Below, piece after piece: positions 6,153-7,473 of a stretch of 7,473 bases of DNA (position 1 is the first letter of the stretch; each line of letters begins with the position of its first letter). A program made the translations under genes and the position numbers. The stretch is from Bacillota bacterium (GTDB lineage: Bacteria > Bacillota > Desulfotomaculia > Desulfotomaculales > JAJYZD01), in NCBI GenBank assembly GCA_021800315.1, contig JAJYZD010000188.1, positions 1 to 7,473 on the forward strand. The letters run 5' to 3'. A model generated the notes under the pieces. It searched no databases, was not told the origin of the DNA, and saw only the letters and a list, made by a program, of their open reading frames with translations.

Positions 6153-6661
6153 TGACCAACATTGATGACGGCTTTACCATTAGCGAAGAGGTGCGCCATA
6201 CGCTCCCTCCGGAGCGCAAAAAAGCTGTTATCCGGAACCTGACGGGGTTTATACTAAATCACGCGGAAATCCTCTTCTCCTACCTTCACGGTTCTTTCCT
6301 GGAAAATTCGTCCTTCCGGGATGTGGATGTCGCCGTCTATTTCGACCGGACGGTACCGGCCGAAAGGCGCCTTGACCTCTGCCTGGATCTGGCGGTTGCC
6401 CTGTCCCGCCTGGCCGGTTTCCCCGTGGACGTGCAAGCCCTCAACGAAGCTTCTCCCGGTTTCCGCTACCATGCCACCAGAGGACTGGTGCTCTCGTCGC
6501 GCGATGAGGAAAAGCGCTACGACTTTCTGGAGCGCACCTGGATGACCTATTTCGATTATCAACCCGTTCTGAGGCAAATCCGGGCCGACCTCCTGGCCGG
6601 CCTGGATACATCCCCGGCCAAGCAGCCAGCCGGAAAGGACCGGTCCCGCGAGACCGCCTGA
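6152..6661 (+). CDS. mntA: MntA-like nucleotidyltransferase antitoxin
   Basis: The 169-residue protein is a minimal nucleotidyltransferase of the MNT family. It has G47-S48, then D57-V-D59 (FRDVDVAVYF) and a third acidic residue D93 in FPVDVQAL, the triad that binds metal and nucleotide. In the characterised system, MntA transfers AMP groups from ATP to the HepT tyrosine and thereby silences the RNase. The residues between GS and DXD number eight, against ten in the described GSX10DXD motif; such shorter loops appear common in one MNT branch, so activity is still expected. The start ATG overlaps the hepT stop by one base, implying translational coupling. The last 20 residues are polar and probably disordered. 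No terminator was seen after the stop. It could instead block the toxin by binding alone. Confidence 0.87.
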   Translation: MTNIDDGFTISEEVRHTLPPERKKAVIRNLTGFILNHAEILFSYLHGSFLENSSFRDVDVAVYFDRTVPAERRLDLCLDLAVALSRLAGFPVDVQALNEASPGFRYHATRGLVLSSRDEEKRYDFLERTWMTYFDYQPVLRQIRADLLAGLDTSPAKQPAGKDRSRETA

Positions 6662-6720
6662 AGTAAGCAGGACTTTGAACGCTGACCTGCCGTCGGCTTG
6701 TAGCCTGTTGTTCCAAGTAG

Positions 6721-6909
6721 TATGATCCTGAGTCAACTAATCGTGTCAGGTATACGCGGAAGATTCAAGCGGTGCCACCCCATTTCCAGCGGCCGCCCAA
6801 GGTGCGCTACGCCCTGTTTTCCCGCAGCGGCTTCACGGAAGAACTTCACCGCCTGGCGGAAGACAGCCTCCTGCTTTTCGAAGGCGTCCGTTTCCATCCC
6901 GGCGGATAA
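6721..6909 (+). pseudogene. C-terminal remnant of an ATPase/DUF234-type protein
   Basis: The frame is open from after a TAG (6718-6720) to a TAA at 6907-6909 without a usable start codon and gives 62 residues. The last 35 or so, RPPKVRYALFSRSGFTEELH (from about residue 25) and then AEDSLLLFEG, look like a true protein end. The pattern [YF]-x-L-F-S-[RK]-S-G-F-[TS]-E-E-L-x-x-x-A-x-x-x-x-[VL]-L-L-[FV] is the C-terminal strand-helix-strand of the PD-(D/E)XK-like domain (DUF234) that follows an archaeal-type ATPase domain. The family assignment is from memory of the motif and is moderate; a DUF4143-type AAA protein is the alternative. No ATPase part (Walker A/B) exists upstream, where mntA lies, so only the tail survives. 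The resemblance fades before about base 6770, which marks the likely deletion joint. Confidence 0.5.
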
Positions 6910-6995
6910 CCCGGGAAGGACTGCTCCCCGTGGCAACCTTATTCAGGAGGTTTAAACTGCTTACCAAACACACGTGCAAATGAACGCAATTAGCT

Positions 6996-7133
6996 GCATA
7001 TGGTGTGGTTCTGCGATTGGCAAGCGCTTTTTCAAAGGTACTGGTTCGCCTGGAGTTGGTTGGTCGGGGTTGCCTCTTTCAGGATACCAAAAAAACTCTT
7101 TTTTGGTCTTGACAGGTCGGCCGCATATGGTGT
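6996..7133 (+). repeat. Direct repeat GCATATGGTGT, two copies
   Basis: GCATATGGTGT occurs at 6996-7006 and again at 7123-7133, start to start 127 bp. The first copy stands in open non-coding DNA; the second lies inside the spacer of the promoter at 7109-7138. Flanking bases differ. It could be a pair of regulator sites or a duplication left by an insertion/excision event. An 11-bp exact repeat within 355 bp is unlikely by chance but not impossible. Confidence 0.5.
7086..7107. repeat. Perfect 9-bp A/T-rich inverted repeat
   Basis: ACCAAAAAA (7086-7094) and TTTTTTGGT (7099-7107) are perfect inverted copies with a 4-base loop. The element ends 1 base before the -35 box TTGACA (7109-7114). The stem is weak (three GC-containing pairs), so it would be a poor terminator. 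Its position suggests an operator, an UP-like A/T element, or a transposon subterminal hairpin. Confidence 0.55.
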
Positions 7134-7138
7134 AGGAT
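7109..7138 (+). promoter_or_regulatory. Sigma-70-type promoter upstream of the tnpB-like gene
   Basis: A consensus -35 TTGACA (7109-7114) is followed after 18 bp by TAGGAT (7133-7138), four of six bases matching the -10. Transcription would start near 7145, giving a leader of about 120 nt before ATG 7265. The A/T-rich inverted repeat just upstream could act on it. Confidence 0.5.
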
Positions 7139-7264
7139 TTGTTGCAGAGCATTGATCCTGTTCCCTATGTTCTCTGTAAAAGTCCATAAACAACCATAGT
7201 GAGCGGTGCTGCGAAATCGACTCAAAAGCCCGGACAGTCCGGTATTCTGGAGGAGGTGAACTGG

Positions 7265-7473
7265 ATGAAGACGACTGCCAGGGGAGTAATCCTTGATCTA
7301 ACAATGGAGCAGCCATGTTTTTGGGATGACCTGATGGCCCGGTACGGCGCGGCACGGGGTACCCGCCGCAGGCGGGTCGTGGGCATTCAACCGTCTTCTC
7401 GAAGACTGGAAGACACAGGACGTCAGGTTGGTAGTCCAGGGCAAATTCGGCCTTAACTCTCGTCAGGCGAACG
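7265..7473 (+). pseudogene. tnpB: TnpB-like (IS200/IS605 OrfB) protein, 5' part, frameshifted
   Basis: ATG 7265 has an excellent SD, GGAGGAGGTGA (7249-7259), 5 nt upstream. The first 31 residues (MKTTARGVILDLT, then FWDDLMARYGAAR) fit the N-terminus of a TnpB/OrfB-family protein, whose pattern is LM-x-R-[YF]-x-x-A-x-R-x-A-[FY]-N-R-L-L-E. The sequence then leaves frame and would end at a TAA at 7454-7456. In the next frame, open from 7335 to the window edge, the family continues as SWAFNRLLEDWK (from 7377) and QGKFGLNSRQAN. TnpB proteins are RNA-guided DNA nucleases of transposons and relatives of Cas12; the catalytic RuvC domain would lie beyond the window. The two frames join if about 19-22 bases around the hairpin at 7361-7377 are ignored, so the copy appears inactivated unless the shift is bypassed. 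No TnpA gene is visible. Confidence 0.65.
7361..7377 (+). repeat. Perfect 7-bp hairpin at the tnpB frameshift
   Basis: ACCCGCC (7361-7367) and GGCGGGT (7371-7377) are perfect inverted copies around a GCA loop, and GGGTACCC (7357-7364) is an overlapping palindrome. The hairpin sits exactly where the tnpB-like frame breaks, between the codons for ...GAAR and WAFN... that should be adjacent in the family. It is best explained as a small insertion. Confidence 0.6.

Larger units (their letters stand above)
6910..7264. other. Non-coding stretch between relic genes
   Basis: These 355 bases hold no convincing gene. A 51-codon frame (ATG 6980 to TAG at 7133-7135) and two minus-strand frames show no recognisable motif and have no SD at normal distance. 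A good SD, AGGAGGT at 6943-6949, has no start codon near it and may mark a lost gene. The stretch also contains an 11-bp direct repeat, an A/T-rich inverted repeat, a sigma-70-like promoter and a 5-bp hairpin (CCGGA 7230-7234, TCCGG 7238-7242) just ahead of the tnpB-like start. It is more A/T-rich than the catabolic genes. The left end of the TnpB element should lie here, but I could not place it. Confidence 0.5.

Noticed and set aside
6980..7135. Small plus-strand frame of 51 codons from ATG 6980
   Set aside because: No SD at normal spacing, no recognisable motif, and it contains the A/T inverted repeat and both copies of the direct repeat.
7199..7264. GTG 7199 as start of the tnpB-like protein
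   Set aside because: The added residues have no similarity to the family, while ATG 7265 has a near-perfect SD.
6961..7355. Two minus-strand frames across the non-coding stretch
   Set aside because: No motif, no SD-promoter combination, Ser- and Pro-rich translation typical of chance frames.

Overview
The window looks like a chromosomal segment from a GC-rich anaerobic member of the Clostridia (Peptococcaceae/Desulfotomaculum-like). This is inference: the grounds are strong AAAGGAGG-type Shine-Dalgarno (SD) sequences, GTG and TTG starts, an enhancer-dependent (sigma-54) regulator with a matching promoter, and the mix of acyl-CoA catabolism, a HepT/MntA toxin-antitoxin pair and a TnpB-type element. 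No rRNA, tRNA, CRISPR array or complete insertion sequence is visible.

Left part (1-2151): the C-terminal Fis-type helix-turn-helix of a sigma-54-dependent activator ends at 222. It is followed by a good -24/-12 promoter (361-374) lying on top of the first ATG of the long open frame of an AtuA-family gene. The real start is therefore probably the GTG at 439. A tightly coupled small gene (1777-2088) encodes the AtuA C-terminal domain as a separate protein. Directly after its stop, in the same frame, sit 20 codons that read like the tail of another Fis-type activator, apparently the scar of a deleted regulator gene.

Middle part (2221-5546): a minus-strand YvlD/phage-holin-4-type membrane protein, with its own sigma-70-like promoter, stands between the AtuA pair and a second plus-strand unit. 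That unit is a CitE-family CoA-ester lyase followed 28 nt later by an acetoacetate-CoA ligase, and it is closed by a textbook Rho-independent terminator. Together, AtuA + AtuA C-terminal protein + CitE-type lyase + acetoacetate-CoA ligase suggest a catabolic module that cleaves a branched (perhaps isoprenoid-derived) 3-hydroxyacyl-CoA and recovers acetoacetate as its CoA ester. The substrate is not shown by the sequence.

Right part (5564-7473): an extended -10 promoter drives an overlapping hepT-mntA pair (HEPN ribonuclease toxin and nucleotidyltransferase antitoxin). Its leader carries a strong SD and a small GC hairpin that may fold the SD toward an upstream GTG. After it come relics: the last ~60 codons of a probable ATPase/DUF234-type protein, a 355-bp non-coding stretch with an A/T-rich perfect inverted repeat, an 11-bp direct repeat and a sigma-70-like promoter, and the 5' part of a tnpB-like gene. 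The tnpB-like gene is put out of frame by what looks like a 19-22 nt insertion holding a perfect hairpin.
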